From positions 38,360 through 94,124 of the forward strand of contig NZ_LSEF01000047.1 in NCBI RefSeq assembly GCF_001641695.1: DNA of 55,765 nucleotides, given 5' to 3'. A program made the position numbers and the translations under genes. The stretch is from Bradyrhizobium neotropicale (lineage in GTDB: Bacteria; Pseudomonadota; Alphaproteobacteria; Rhizobiales; Xanthobacteraceae). The notes below the pieces were generated by a model, which saw only the letters and a list, made by a program, of their open reading frames with translations, did no database searches and was not told the origin of the DNA. Shown piece after piece: positions 9,851 to 18,242 of the stretch. The first letter of the stretch is position 1. Each line of letters starts with the position of its first letter.

Positions 9851-11479
9851 TCACTTCTCCGGCGGCGCGATGTAGACGTTCCAGGTCATCGCCGGGCCGG
9901 CCTTGCCGTGGGTGAAGCGCCGTGTCGTCATCACCATGCGCTCGGCATTCGGCGCGGTTTCCGACACCCATTTCTCGAACGCGGGCAGGCGGCCGTCGGT
10001 CGGATCGAACACGCCGATGAAGCCATATTTCTTGACGTCCTCGGGCGAGGTCAGCCCCGAGCTCCAGGCCTCGTTCGGCGTGAACGGGCTCGGATGATCC
10101 GGGCTGTAGAACGCCATCGGCTGGATCGTTTCCATGGTGCCGGCAACCACCGCCCAGCGCGAGCCGAAGCGGGTGCGCCAGGCCTGCGTCAGTTCGCGCG
10201 CAAGCTCAGAGCGCGCGCCATAGGTCGCCGTGTTGCCGGCATTGGCGGCCATCTCGCGCGCTTCGATCCACGGCGAGGCGGCGAGCGTCGTGACGCTGAG
10301 CACAAGCCAGATCGCGGCGATGTTGAACAACGTCGCGCTCGGCACGCGCAGCGTCGGGATGGCGACCAGCGCCAGCGGCACCAGGAAGAACAGCGAGATG
10401 CCCCAATCGGTCTTCAGGTAGATGCTGAAGACCAGCGCGCCGAGCGGCGGGCCGACCGCAACGACGATCTGGATGATCCAGACGTGCAGCGCCTGCGAAC
10501 GGTTGACGCCGGGATTGGCGCCACGTGCCCAGGCGCGCGTGACGATGCGCAAGGGCGCGCGCAGCAGCAGCGTGAACCACGGCGGCACCAGCGCGAAGGC
10601 GAGCGCAGCGAGCGCGACCGGCAAGGCCAGCAGCGCGACATTGTGCACGACATAGCCGAGCACGAGCTCCCGCACGTAGTTCCCGTGTCCCTCGAGATTG
10701 TAGGTGTCCCCCGCATAGGTCAGCGGCACGAAATGCGCATCGGCAAGCCAGGCGATGTGCGGGATCATGGCGACGAGAAGCGTCGCGATCGCCACCCAGG
10801 GTGCCGGCGAGCGCAGGAATTTCAGCCGGTCGGGATGGATCAGCGCGGCGAGCCCGATGGCGCCGATCATGGTCAGCACCCAGTATTTGGTCATCAGCGC
10901 CAGCGCGCCCGCAAGCCCGAGCCAGATGCCGGACTGCCAGCTCCGCTTCTCGAACGCATTGAGATAGGCGAGCACGACGAGCGGCAGGGTGACGAGTTGC
11001 AGCAGGTCCGCGTTGTACTTGAAACCCTTGAAATTGAAGATCGGGTAGAGCGCGACCATCACCACGACCAGGAACGCGCGCCTCGCGTCCACCACCCGCA
11101 GCGCAATGAGCCAGCAGATCACCATGCCGACGCTGACGGTCGCCATCGCCAGCGCATAGGTCGCCCAGTCCGTCGCCGGAAACACCTTGAACCAGAGGCC
11201 GGCGATCCAGCCCGACAGCGGCGGGTGCTTGCCGTAGCCGAGCAGGAATTTCTGGCCCCATGCATAAGCTTCTGCGACGTCCATATGAACGTCCTGCGCG
11301 GCCTTGAGATTGATCAGGATGAAGGTCCAGAGCACCGCATGCAGGATGGCAAGCTGGATCACCAGCCACAGGCGGGCCTCCGGCCGGGTCGCGCAGGCAA
11401 CCAGCCAGGCCTTGAAGCGGCCAAAGCTCACCCGGGTCTTCGCGCGCGGTCTGGCAGAGGGGATTGAGGTCGTCGACAT
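9851..11479 (-). CDS. GT39-type membrane glycosyltransferase (ArnT/PMT-like)
   Basis: A 542-residue polytopic protein with about ten to twelve hydrophobic helices. The first extracytoplasmic loop carries HMDVAEAYAWGQ and KHPPLSGW, which resemble the acidic and HPP motifs of the GT39/GT83 family (protein mannosyltransferases, ArnT-like enzymes) that move a sugar from a polyprenyl-phosphate donor. The last 130 residues form a soluble periplasmic tail. Acceptor and sugar cannot be told from the sequence; a lipid A or cell-surface glycan role is the usual proposal. Start ATG at the longest ORF; single gene with no operon partner. Confidence 0.85.
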   Translation of the reverse strand: MSTTSIPSARPRAKTRVSFGRFKAWLVACATRPEARLWLVIQLAILHAVLWTFILINLKAAQDVHMDVAEAYAWGQKFLLGYGKHPPLSGWIAGLWFKVFPATDWATYALAMATVSVGMVICWLIALRVVDARRAFLVVVMVALYPIFNFKGFKYNADLLQLVTLPLVVLAYLNAFEKRSWQSGIWLGLAGALALMTKYWVLTMIGAIGLAALIHPDRLKFLRSPAPWVAIATLLVAMIPHIAWLADAHFVPLTYAGDTYNLEGHGNYVRELVLGYVVHNVALLALPVALAALAFALVPPWFTLLLRAPLRIVTRAWARGANPGVNRSQALHVWIIQIVVAVGPPLGALVFSIYLKTDWGISLFFLVPLALVAIPTLRVPSATLFNIAAIWLVLSVTTLAASPWIEAREMAANAGNTATYGARSELARELTQAWRTRFGSRWAVVAGTMETIQPMAFYSPDHPSPFTPNEAWSSGLTSPEDVKKYGFIGVFDPTDGRLPAFEKWVSETAPNAERMVMTTRRFTHGKAGPAMTWNVYIAPPEK

Positions 11480-11593
11480 GGGGCGTTGCGTAGCGCGTTT
11501 TTGGCCGCCATGGAATCAGCTTGGCGTGAAGAAACGCCCTGAAAATACAGCAATATGGTTGCCGCACGGGGATGTGAGTGGTATCCCGCGCCC

Positions 11594-13405
11594 ATGACGA
11601 CCGTCCCCATTTCCAACATCCGCAATTTCTCCATCGTCGCCCATATCGACCATGGCAAATCGACGCTGGCCGACCGCCTGATCCAGATGACCGGCGGCCT
11701 GTCCGACCGCGAAATGGCGGGCAAGGAGCAGGTGCTCGATTCCATGGATATCGAGCGCGAACGCGGCATCACCATCAAGGCGCAGACCGTGCGGCTCTCG
11801 TACCGCGCCAAGGACGGCAAGGATTACATCTTCAACCTGATGGACACGCCCGGCCATGTCGACTTCGCCTATGAGGTCTCGCGGTCGCTGGCGGCCTGCG
11901 AGGGTTCCCTGCTGGTGGTCGACGCCAGCCAGGGCGTCGAAGCGCAGACGCTCGCCAACGTCTACCAGGCGCTCGACAACAACCACGAGATCGTTCCGGT
12001 CCTGAACAAGGTCGACCTTCCGGCCGCCGAGCCTGAGAAGATCAAGCAGCAGATCGAGGACGTCATCGGCATCGATGCGTCGGACGCGGTGATGATCTCG
12101 GCCAAGACCGGCCTCGGCGTTCCCGATGTGCTGGAGGCCATCGTCACCCGCCTGCCGCCGCCGAAGGGCGATCGCGACGCGACGCTGAAGGCGCTGCTGG
12201 TCGACAGCTGGTACGACGTCTATCTCGGCGTCGTCGTTCTGATCCGTGTCGTCGACGGCGTCATGAAGAAGGGCAGCCGCGTCCGCATGATGGGCACCGG
12301 CGCGGCCTACGACGTCGAGCGCGTCGGTTTCTTCACGCCGAAGATGCAGCAGGTCGAGGAGCTCGGCCCCGGCGAGATCGGCTTCATCACCGCCGCGATC
12401 AAGGAAGTGGCCGACACCCGCGTCGGCGACACCATCACCGACGACAGGAAGCCGGTCGCGGACATGCTGCCCGGCTTCAAGCCGGCGATCCCGGTGGTGT
12501 TCTGCGGCCTGTTCCCGGTCGACGCCGACGACTTCGAAACGCTGCGCGCCGCGATGGGCAAGCTGCGCCTCAACGACGCCAGCTTCTCCTTCGAGATGGA
12601 AACCTCCGCTGCGCTGGGCTTCGGCTTCCGCTGCGGCTTCCTCGGGCTGTTGCACCTCGAGATCATCCAGGAGCGGCTGTCGCGCGAATTCGATCTCAAC
12701 CTGATCGCGACCGCGCCGAGCGTCATCTACAAGATGAAGCTGACCGATGGCACCGAGATCGAGATCCACAATCCCGTCGACATGCCCGACGTGGTCAAGA
12801 TCGCCGAGATCGACGAGCCCTGGATCGAGGCCACGATCCTCACGCCCGACGAATATCTCGGCAGCGTGCTGAAGCTGTGCCAGGACCGCCGCGGCTCGCA
12901 GAAGGAGCTCACCTACGTCGGCTCCCGTGCGATGGTGAAATACGATCTGCCGCTCAACGAGGTCGTGTTCGATTTCTACGACCGCCTGAAGTCGGTCTCC
13001 AAGGGCTACGCCTCGTTCGACTATCATCTCACCGACTACAAGCCGGCCGATCTCGTCAAGATGCAGATCCTGGTCAACGCCGAGCCGGTCGATGCGCTCT
13101 CCATGCTGGTGCATCGCACCCGCGCCGAAGGCCGCGGCCGCGCCATGGTCGAGAAGATGAAGGAGCTGATCCCGCCGCACATGTTCCAGATCCCGATCCA
13201 GGCGGCGATCGGCGGCAAGGTGATCGCCCGCGAGACCGTGCGCGCGCTGCGCAAGGACGTCACCGCGAAGTGCTACGGCGGCGACATCACGCGCAAGCGC
13301 AAGCTTCTGGAGAAGCAGAAGGAAGGCAAGAAGAAGATGCGGCAGTTCGGCAAGGTCGACATCCCGCAGGAAGCCTTCATTGCCGCGCTGAAGGTGGATA
13401 GCTGA
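11594..13405 (+). CDS. lepA: Elongation factor 4 (LepA) GTPase
   Basis: A 603-residue translational GTPase that binds ribosomes and affects biogenesis or back-translocation. The G motifs are complete: AHIDHGKS (P-loop), DTPGHVDF (G3) and NKVDLP (G4). EF-G-like domains II, III and V follow, and the LepA-specific C-terminal domain ends in the lysine-rich [15 protein letters not shown] segment. The start ATG gives the usual [21 protein letters not shown]; the longer frame is not needed. A long open frame lies antisense to it but is a codon-bias shadow. Confidence 0.97.
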   Translation: MTTVPISNIRNFSIVAHIDHGKSTLADRLIQMTGGLSDREMAGKEQVLDSMDIERERGITIKAQTVRLSYRAKDGKDYIFNLMDTPGHVDFAYEVSRSLAACEGSLLVVDASQGVEAQTLANVYQALDNNHEIVPVLNKVDLPAAEPEKIKQQIEDVIGIDASDAVMISAKTGLGVPDVLEAIVTRLPPPKGDRDATLKALLVDSWYDVYLGVVVLIRVVDGVMKKGSRVRMMGTGAAYDVERVGFFTPKMQQVEELGPGEIGFITAAIKEVADTRVGDTITDDRKPVADMLPGFKPAIPVVFCGLFPVDADDFETLRAAMGKLRLNDASFSFEMETSAALGFGFRCGFLGLLHLEIIQERLSREFDLNLIATAPSVIYKMKLTDGTEIEIHNPVDMPDVVKIAEIDEPWIEATILTPDEYLGSVLKLCQDRRGSQKELTYVGSRAMVKYDLPLNEVVFDFYDRLKSVSKGYASFDYHLTDYKPADLVKMQILVNAEPVDALSMLVHRTRAEGRGRAMVEKMKELIPPHMFQIPIQAAIGGKVIARETVRALRKDVTAKCYGGDITRKRKLLEKQKEGKKKMRQFGKVDIPQEAFIAALKVDS

Positions 13406-13414
13406 GGCGATTTC

Positions 13415-13522
13415 GTCATTTCCGGGGCGCGCCACTTGGCGCGAGCCTGGAGTCCATTTCTCCGCCTTTCCATGCTGCACCATGGATTCCGGGCTCGCGC
13501 TTCGCGCGCCCCCGGAATGACG
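13415..13522. repeat. Intergenic inverted repeat (CATTCCGGGG family)
   Basis: Begins GTCATTTCCGGGGCGCG and ends CGCGCCCCCGGAATGACG, an imperfect inverted repeat with the internal signature GGATTCCGGGCTCGCGC. The same design recurs at 31.83-31.93 kb and in part at 20.1 and 31.3 kb. It lies just after lepA. The rest of 13523-13848 shows no gene; it leads into the small membrane gene at 13849. Confidence 0.75.
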
Positions 13523-13848
13523 CGGCGCCACCTCCCGTGGACGGACAACAAAAATCTCGAAAACAACCCCATGCAAAGTAGCCGGCGGCTTGTCGGCACT
13601 GCTCTTTTTTTCGATTTTGCGAAATCCATTTGACACGTCGGGCAAAACACCGGCACGATGGCATCATCGCAGCCGGTGAGACCTTGCGACCTCCGACGGA
13701 AGCCTTGTTGCACTGAAGAAAGCCTTGCCGCGCCGAAGCCGGAAGCCCCCATAATTTCGTGGGCTTATCGAACCCGAACCGGAATCGACGACACTACCTC
13801 TGCAAGTCGCACGACTGCGCCTCAGCGCGGTCCAGAGGAAAGCCTGTC

Positions 13849-14061
13849 ATGCGAAAGCGAAACTGGCGTCTGATCGTGGTCGGCGGAGTGCTGCTGGTTC
13901 TCGCCGTCCTGTTCTTCCTGTCCATGCGCGACATGACGCCCTGGTCCAACGATCCCGGCGCCCTGATGCGCACGGTCGGAGAAGTTTCCGGCGCTGTCGG
14001 CGGCATCAGCATTGTCATGATCGTGTTCGGCCTGATCGGCCGCAAGGCGCCGGCCGGTTAG
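13849..14061 (+). CDS. Small two-helix membrane protein
   Basis: A 70-residue protein with a basic N-terminus (MRKRNWR), a hydrophobic helix at about 8-26, a polar middle (SMRDMTPWSNDP) and a second helix at about 48-66. The ATG is preceded by AGAGGAA. I do not recognise the family. It is clearly real, because a second copy lies 3 kb downstream (16894-17082) and the two differ mostly at conservative positions. Function unknown; inner-membrane location predicted. Confidence 0.75.
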   Translation: MRKRNWRLIVVGGVLLVLAVLFFLSMRDMTPWSNDPGALMRTVGEVSGAVGGISIVMIVFGLIGRKAPAG

Positions 14062-14210
14062 GGCGCGTCGTCATAGATCAATCGGGACACGACTGATCGG
14101 AGTGCGTTTGACGTCTGCTTTGGTCTCGGCAGCGGCGCAAGAGCGGACCTCGCCCGAGGTCCGAGGCCGGGCCACAAGCGGACAATAAGCCGTCCGTCAC
14201 TCAAGTTTTG

Positions 14211-14453
14211 CTAGACGGGGTAGCGCCAACGCAGAGCGCGGCGGATGACAACCAGCGCCAATACATTTGCTGGGAGGCCAAACCAAAGGATCGTCGGGAC
14301 CGACAACGCGATGCATGCGTGGATCAGGTAAATAACCTGCCCGATGAGACCGGCAAGCAGCCCGACTCTGGTCCAGCCCAATAGTGTTCGCGGTATCCAA
14401 TCATCGGACTCGCCGATTAGATATGCTGCGATCCACGCCGACAGGGATTCCAT
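14211..14453 (-). CDS. Hypothetical small membrane protein
   Basis: An 80-residue predicted protein with an amphipathic N-terminus, a hydrophobic helix around residues 29-50 (GLLAGLIGQVIYLIHACIAL) running into a second around 52-70, and a basic tail (RRALRWRYPV). No ribosome-binding site is obvious. It lies downstream of the TPR pseudogene on the same strand. I do not recognise it; the membrane pattern and isolated ORF support a gene, but only moderately. Confidence 0.5.
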   Translation of the reverse strand: MESLSAWIAAYLIGESDDWIPRTLLGWTRVGLLAGLIGQVIYLIHACIALSVPTILWFGLPANVLALVVIRRALRWRYPV

Positions 14454-14491
14454 GCTCTATTGTAACACCGGGTGGACGATGCCTCCCGCGT

Positions 14492-15298
14492 CTAGTTTTT
14501 CCAGCCCAGCTTTTTGGCCTGTTCGAGGTCAGCCACCGCGCGGGCGATGTCCCCCTTCTGTTCGTAAAGATAGGCTCGCGCCGCGTAAGCGGTCTTGTCC
14601 TTTGGATCCAACTTGATCACTATATCGTAATCTGCAAGCGCGCTGTCGAACTCGTTCTTATCGAAGAAAAGACTGCCGCGTTTGCGGTAAGACGCAATGC
14701 TGCCGGGGCTCAGTCGAATAGCCGTGGCGTAATCCGCCAGGGCGGCACGCTCATTGTCGTGATCCCGATAGATGTCGGCCCTGGAATTGTAGTACTGATA
14801 GTTGCTCGGGTTCAGCCTGATGGCCGCGGTAAAATCCGCAAGGGCCTCTCCCCACACGCCCTTGCTCTCGTTGCAAGTGCCGCGGGTTGCAACCATCTCG
14901 GCGGACTGCGGCTCCAGCCTGATCGCCTGCTCCACATCCTCTATCCCGCGGCCGTGCTCGCCCTTCGAGCAATAAGCCAAAGCGCGCGCTGCGTAGGCGT
15001 AGGTGAACTTCGGATCCAACTGGATTGCCGCGTCAAAGTCGGCGATAGCGCGATCCAAACTCCAAAGTCGGAGGTAGCCTATACCGCGGTGGTGGTATGC
15101 ATTTGCGTGCTGCGACGGATCGGAGGAATCGTTCAACACGATCGTGCAGGCCGCAACCTCGTCGCGCGCGGTTGCGTTCCGGTCCGCGCAAGCCCTGCGC
15201 TCGACATTGGTCGCGGCTGAAAATCCCAGTGTCGCGGCAGCAAAGCCGAGGACGACGGCTTATATCGCAACGGCGAGCGCTAACACGCGACCTGTCAT
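14492..15298 (-). pseudogene. Exported TPR protein interrupted by a stop codon in its signal peptide
   Basis: The open part (15139-14492) encodes six TPR motifs (for example AIADFDAAIQLDPKFTYAYAA). Reading upstream in the same frame, coding sense continues: ...CADRNATARDEVAACTIVLNDSS, then a hydrophobic signal-peptide core, then ATG at 15298. Codon 13 of this full frame is TAA (15260-15262), splitting MTGRVLALAVAI from AVVLGFAATLGF. Without it the gene would give a 268-residue secreted TPR protein of a type common in bradyrhizobia. No good alternative start lies between the stop and the first TPR; the nearest are GTG and TTG near 15139. So it is either a recent pseudogene or a TPR fragment made without its export signal. 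Confidence 0.75.
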
Positions 15299-15692
15299 CT
15301 AAGTATGCCCTTGTCTAGATGCCCTGCCTTTAACATCCCGTTGTTCGCGGGCGTTTAAGAATTCACTTCAATATTGATCAAGTCCGCTCCGGGGCCACAA
15401 ACGGACTCATGCATCGCAGCGGGGACGCTCTATTCGATCACTAAGCGGGCACGCGCGAAGTGGATGCCTCGGTACTCGATGCCAGCCACGAACTTCCAAC
15501 CCATTCCCATTGGGGTTGCTAGGAACATTACTTGTTTGAGACCATTGGCTGCATGGTCGCGGCGGGCGTTGCTGTCACCGCGGCTGTGATAGCTGGCCCG
15601 AACGTCTGGACCATCGGCCGTATCGTGCTCGGGGGCGCCCCGACCTGCGCCTCGAGAGACGGCGGCTGCTAATTCCAAACCCGAGAGGTCTT
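15299..15692. other. Intergenic region without a confident gene
   Basis: Separates the divergent TPR pseudogene and the RlpA-like gene. Open frames on both strands have poor amino-acid composition. A 39-codon plus-strand frame ending in TAA near 15672 encodes a hydrophobic alanine/valine/glycine segment that may be a gene remnant. No repeat or clear promoter was recognised. Confidence 0.4.
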
Positions 15693-16059
15693 ATGAAAAC
15701 GCCGTTAGCAGCGATGGCGCTGCTATGCCTGTTTGTCAGCCCTGGCGCCCTGTGCGAGCGCTCCTTTTCCGGTTTGGCTTCCTACTACTCCAACGAAAGT
15801 GGCAGTCGCACGTCCTCCGGCGGGCGCTTCGACGATCGACTACCGACAGCGGCGCATCGCTGCCTGCCGTTTCGGCACCAAGTTGCGGGTGTCGCGCGGC
15901 GGCCAGTCGGTCGTGGTCACTGTCAATGATCGCGGCCCTTTCGTCCGTGGGCGCGTCCTCGACCTGGCGCTGGCGCCGGCACGCGAGCTTGGCCTGGTCG
16001 GACTTGGCATCGCGCACGTCGACGTAGAGGTCGTCGAGCAGGAAGAAGCTGCCAACTGA
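15693..16059 (+). pseudogene. RlpA-like double-psi beta-barrel protein, frameshifted
   Basis: The first frame gives a signal peptide (MKTPLAAMALLCLFVSPGALC) and the start of an RlpA domain: GLASYYSNES...GGRFD...TAAHRCLPF. The match then jumps to the +1 frame: GTKLRVSRGGQSVVVTVNDRGPFVRGRVLDLALAPARELGL, ending at 16059. Removing one base near 15873 (the C between TTT and GGC) joins LPF directly to GTKLRV, exactly the RlpA consensus. RlpA proteins bind denuded peptidoglycan or act as lytic transglycosylases at the septum. As it stands the product stops at 15929 without the catalytic half. A sequencing error cannot be excluded, but neighbouring genes are also broken. Confidence 0.85.
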
Positions 16060-16066
16060 GGCGGCC

Positions 16067-16240
16067 TTACTCACTCTTAAATTCCGCGACCTTTCGATCT
16101 TGGCTCCATAGCTCTACGTCGTACCCGTCAGCCAAGGCTCGGGCGCGCTTCTTGGCTGCGGTTTCGTCCTCGCAAACCAGTTGGATGATAAGCTCGATAT
16201 GCCCGTCGAGGTCCATGACATGTGCGCGGTACTCTTGCAT
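16067..16240 (-). CDS. Small conserved soluble protein
   Basis: A 57-residue protein: MQEYRAHVMDLDGHIEL..., a central ETAAKKRARALADGYDVELW, and RKVAEF near the end. This layout (tyrosine-rich strand, DGHI turn, helix, VELW strand) is one I recall as a very common short bradyrhizobial hypothetical protein. AAAGGGGG is placed 8 bases before the ATG, which decides the start against the one six codons upstream. It lies 46 bp after the next minus-strand gene, so the two probably form an operon. Function unknown. Confidence 0.75.
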   Translation of the reverse strand: MQEYRAHVMDLDGHIELIIQLVCEDETAAKKRARALADGYDVELWSQDRKVAEFKSE

Positions 16241-16286
16241 CTGCTGACCCCCTTTCACAAACGAGAGGCCACCAACTGAGGCGGCC

Positions 16287-16481
16287 CTATTCTTCAGGAG
16301 GTTGCAGGCCCGGCGACGTCAGCCACTCGTCTATATTAGAAGCGGTTTCGAGCTGGCGCAGTTTGCTTTCTAGAAGATCACGTTGCGGTCCTGGCTGTGT
16401 GTTTTCCAGTTCCGCGATGATGCGGGCTCTCTCCGCATTCAGATTGTCGTCAAATGTGTGGGAGTGTGAGCGTCGTCCCAT
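16287..16481 (-). CDS. Small hydrophilic hypothetical protein
   Basis: A 64-residue charged protein, probably two helices (NAERARIIAELENTQ and RDLLESKLRQLETA), with no membrane segment. The ATG is preceded by AAAGGAGAG, a strong ribosome-binding site, which makes the gene credible. It is first in a likely two-gene operon with 16067-16240. I do not recognise a domain. Confidence 0.7.
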   Translation of the reverse strand: MGRRSHSHTFDDNLNAERARIIAELENTQPGPQRDLLESKLRQLETASNIDEWLTSPGLQPPEE

Positions 16482-16626
16482 GGCACTCTCCTTTCCCTAC
16501 GTGAATTGGGCGGGAGCGCAACCGGCGTTCTCATCACCGATCGACGCAACGGTGCCGTGTGCGGTGATGGAACCAGTATGCACCCGGAACGACGCCGGAA
16601 CAAAGCTTAAGTGAAGGCTCTCAGGC

Positions 16627-16642
16627 AGGCCGCTTGCGGCCT
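16627..16642. repeat. Perfect short hairpin
   Basis: AGGCCGC and GCGGCCT arms separated by two bases form a perfect palindrome 40 bp from the stronger hairpin at 16683. It may be part of the 3' region of the broken minus-strand gene. No other structure was identified in 16482-16682. Confidence 0.45.
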
Positions 16643-16682
16643 CCCTCTTGGTCTCTTTGGGGAGCGCGATTGGACTCTCAAA

Positions 16683-16700
16683 GGGGGCCTTTCGGCCCCC
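16683..16700 (-). terminator. Terminator-like hairpin
   Basis: GGGGGCC and GGCCCCC arms of 7 bp enclose a four-base loop; on the minus strand the stem is followed by TTTGAG. It lies 32 bases after the stop codon of the minus-strand gene remnant ending at 16732, so it is probably the original terminator of that gene. Confidence 0.6.
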
Positions 16701-16731
16701 TAATCGCAAACCGAAATCATTGTCCCCGCGC

Positions 16732-16905
16732 TTAGTCGCAGTCCTGCCCCACCTTTTGCTGGGATGGTGCTTGCTCGGCCTCACCGGCCGTCATTTTCTT
16801 TGACTGTTCAGTGGGGGCGGGACGGGTCTGCTCGACCGTGCCTGCCGTCCGATCCGGTGACTCCGAGGAGGGTGCGGGCTCGATCTTCTTTGCTTGCTCG
16901 GCACG
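16732..16905 (-). pseudogene. 3' remnant of an unidentified minus-strand gene
   Basis: An open minus-strand frame ending in TAA at 16732-16734 has natural, low-complexity protein composition: RAEQAKKIEP, a Pro/Ser/Thr-rich stretch, TEQSKKMTAG, then QQKVGQDCD. It has no start codon; upstream its frame runs straight into the antisense of the duplicated membrane gene near 16905. I interpret it as the C-terminal tail of a gene cut by the recombination that brought in that copy. The parent family is unknown. Confidence 0.4.
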
Positions 16906-17082
16906 GTGCTGCTGGTGCTCGCCGTCTTGTACTTCCTGTCCATGTGGGACATGACGCCGTGGTCCAATGATCCTGTCGCCCTGATGCGGACCGTCGGGCA
17001 GGCCTCGGGAGCTGTCGGCGCCATCAGCCTCGTCATGATCGTCTTTGGTCTGATCGGCAGGAACGCACCTGGAGGTGGATAA
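16894..17082 (+). pseudogene. 5'-truncated copy of the small membrane protein at 13849
   Basis: From the codons for VLLVLAVL onward this frame matches the protein at 13849-14061 almost residue for residue: SMWDMTPWSNDP against SMRDMTPWSNDP, and SLVMIVFGLIGR against SIVMIVFGLIGR. The first 12-13 residues (MRKRNWRLIVVG) are missing and replaced by unrelated sequence. In frame only a TTG (16894) is available, with GAGGAGG 22 bases upstream, too far for normal initiation. It is therefore probably a decayed duplicate, though a working TTG start cannot be ruled out. It ends 4 bp before the convergent Crp/Fnr gene. Confidence 0.6.
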
Positions 17083-17086
17083 GAGA

Positions 17087-17800
17087 TCAGGCGAGGTTCG
17101 TCGAGAAGATATCTTCGAGTTCGAGACGCATGGTATCGCGGCATTCGCATGCCGCCTCTGCGAGCCGCAATTGGTCGATCTCGATCTCGCCTCGCCGTTC
17201 GGATCTGATCGCTCCGGAAGCGCGCAGATTGCGCATCAGGAGCGTCACCGTCGGCCGTCGCACACCCAGTATTTGCGACAGCGCCTCCTGGGTGAGCGGG
17301 AGGACGTCATCGTCGATGCGATCGCGAAGCTGGAGCAGCCAGCGTGCCATGCGAGCTTGGACCGGATGCAGCGCATTGCAGGCCCCGCCGATTTGAAACT
17401 GTATCAGCATCGCCTTGAAGTGAATCTGGACTGCGTGGCGGATCGCGGGACTCCGGCCGAAAGCGGTGTGGAACCGCGATGCGGGGATCCGCGAGGCGGT
17501 GCCCGCGGCACGAACGATGGCGGTAACGGCTACAGGGGACGGCCCCAGCACGGATAGAGTGCCGACCGCTCCCTCGCGCCCGATCGCGGCGCTGGCGACC
17601 GTCTGCCCGTTCGCCATGTCGACCATCACCGAGATGGCGCCACTATGAGGGAAGAAGAGGTGTTCGGTCTGGTCACCCGCCTGCGACACGACCGAATCCC
17701 GCTCGAGCGCGACCGTCTCCAGCTCTGGCGCCAGCAGATCGAAGTCCGCCGCCGGTAATGCTGCCAGAAGTCGATTACCAATTCCGCTGGGAAGCGTCAC
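17087..17800 (-). CDS. Crp/Fnr-family transcriptional regulator
   Basis: A 237-residue regulator with an N-terminal cyclic-nucleotide-binding-type beta-roll (residues about 20-130) and a C-terminal winged helix with LTQEALSQILGVRRPTVT as the recognition region. There is no N-terminal cysteine cluster, so it is not an Fnr-type iron-sulfur sensor; the group typical of bradyrhizobia has an unknown effector. The start is a GTG without a clear ribosome-binding site. Its upstream region faces the FixK-like box at 18114. It may control neighbours, but that is inference. Confidence 0.88.
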   Translation of the reverse strand: MTLPSGIGNRLLAALPAADFDLLAPELETVALERDSVVSQAGDQTEHLFFPHSGAISVMVDMANGQTVASAAIGREGAVGTLSVLGPSPVAVTAIVRAAGTASRIPASRFHTAFGRSPAIRHAVQIHFKAMLIQFQIGGACNALHPVQARMARWLLQLRDRIDDDVLPLTQEALSQILGVRRPTVTLLMRNLRASGAIRSERRGEIEIDQLRLAEAACECRDTMRLELEDIFSTNLA

Positions 17801-18242
17801 TGTGGCCCGCCGCGCTCCATCCGACGCATCGCATTTCGAGCGGCATAGGGCGGCAGCCTCAAACTTTGTTTAAATCCGCCGACGCTACGCGCTCCGAAAT
17901 CCAATTCAGCCGCGGAAGCTCTCAATCTCAAAAACAAATCTCCAAACGCGATCCGCGATCCGAATTCTCGTCTCGGGGATCATCGGGGACTTAGATTCAG
18001 GCGCACCGCGGCACAATTGCAAAATGCGTATGGGTAACATCATAGGGAGTTCCAATTTCCGGGACGTGGCAAACGCCGCGGCGATTTCGCAGTCTGCTGG
18101 GGGCCTGGCAGATTTGAGCCAGGTCAAGGTGGAACTTCAGGCTGGCCATATTCTAGATGCTTGCCGACGTGGCGATGTAAAGGTGTCGAGGAAGTGTGCC
18201 CGCGTCCTTGCGCTGGATTGCGACATTGCAAGTTGATCGCCC
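17801..18242. other. Intergenic region between regulator and oxidoreductase
   Basis: A 442-bp divergent promoter region. Short frames here have no recognisable content. The only clear element is the FixK/FNR-like box at 18114-18127, 115 bases before the oxidoreductase start. Confidence 0.6.
18114..18127. promoter_or_regulatory. FixK/FNR-like box
   Basis: TTGAGCCAGGTCAA has perfect TTGA and TCAA half-sites with six bases between, the pattern bound by Crp/Fnr proteins such as FixK. By chance about one such match is expected in a window of this size, so its value rests on the upstream position and on the second box at 19359. Confidence 0.45.

Noticed and set aside
11516..13645. 709-codon open frame antisense to lepA
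   Set aside because: It mirrors lepA codon by codon; the composition (Asp/His/Arg/Leu-rich) is typical of a GC-rich antisense shadow.
18024..18236. 70-codon frame before the MDR gene
   Set aside because: No domain or good ribosome-binding site; it covers the FixK-like box.
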